This document shows positions 14,027 to 14,166 of a DNA stretch of 14,166 nt, one piece after another. The stretch lies in contig JACQVL010000138.1 in the NCBI GenBank assembly GCA_016209865.1, positions 1-14,166 on the forward strand, given 5' to 3'. Both the position numbers and the translations under genes were made by a program. Source of the DNA: Candidatus Latescibacterota bacterium (GTDB lineage: Bacteria > JAAXHH01 > JACQVL01). The notes beneath the pieces were generated by a model. That model saw nothing but the letters and a program-made list of their open reading frames with translations, was not told the origin of the DNA and ran no database searches. The stretch's first letter is position 1; every line of letters starts with the position of its first letter.

Positions 14027-14113
14027 CTTCTCCAAGACAATGGAGATTGCTGAAGCTATAGTTTTTCAGATAATGTTTTGGACTACGCCTCCTGCCCTCA
14101 CACCTCACCTCAT

Positions 14114-14166
14114 CCCCCGCTCCCCCTTCCCCTCTCCGCAAGCGGAGAGGGGAAGGGGGCTGGGGG
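14114..14166. repeat. GC-rich perfect hairpin repeat, cut by window end
   Basis: CCCCCTTCCCCTCTCCGC (14122-14139) is followed after AA by its exact reverse complement (14142-14159). A second outer pairing, CCCCC (14114-14118) with GGGGG (14162-14166), extends it past a small internal bulge. The run starts 87 bases after the isomerase stop. No uridine run follows within the window, so I call it a repeat and not a terminator. Confidence 0.85.

Noticed and set aside
14029-14046. Hairpin TCTCCA/TGGAGA after the isomerase gene as a terminator
   Set aside because: The stem is only six pairs and no T-run follows directly; the GTTTTT is about 15 bases farther on. Too weak to call.

Overview
This is a GC-rich bacterial chromosomal window with no rRNA, tRNA, CRISPR array or transposase. 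It carries fifteen protein genes on two divergent sides of a control region near 7257-7334. The substrate-binding protein has a signal peptide without a lipobox cysteine, which fits a diderm (Gram-negative-like) cell. MiaB, a PspC-domain protein, a Uma2-family nuclease and abundant short intergenic repeats suggest an uncultured or environmental lineage. I cannot name the phylum from the sequence.

Left arm (1-7193, all minus strand): a periplasmic solute-binding protein for an oligopeptide/nickel-type ABC transporter comes first in transcription order. It is followed by a small zinc-ribbon protein, a large PHP-hydrolase/GT4-glycosyltransferase fusion, a second GT4 glycosyltransferase, a DUF2334 polysaccharide-deacetylase-like protein, and a flippase-like membrane protein cut by the window edge. 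The last four look like a set for building and modifying an envelope glycan or glycolipid: two sugar-transfer enzymes, a deacetylase-like enzyme and a multi-pass membrane protein.

Right arm (7373-14026, all plus strand): a PspC-domain membrane protein is followed by a two-domain rhodanese, a Uma2 nuclease of distinctly lower GC, and miaB. A tightly packed run then holds a Dps-like ferritin, a [2Fe-2S] ferredoxin, an unknown protein and a zinc-dependent alcohol dehydrogenase, with gaps of 2, 14 and 5 bases. Last comes a sugar-phosphate-isomerase-like TIM barrel. The ferritin and ferredoxin are probably translationally coupled and may form an iron storage and release pair.

The spacers are unusually repeat-rich. 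There are three copies of a ~90-106 base inverted repeat with 9-base periodicity, several blocks of 7-base and 8-base tandem repeats, and a GC-rich perfect hairpin at the right edge. In two places the repeat supplies the final codons and the stop of the neighbouring gene. Between the arms lies a 32-base near-palindrome whose outer arms are two opposed TTGACA boxes. It is the best candidate for a shared operator controlling both directions.
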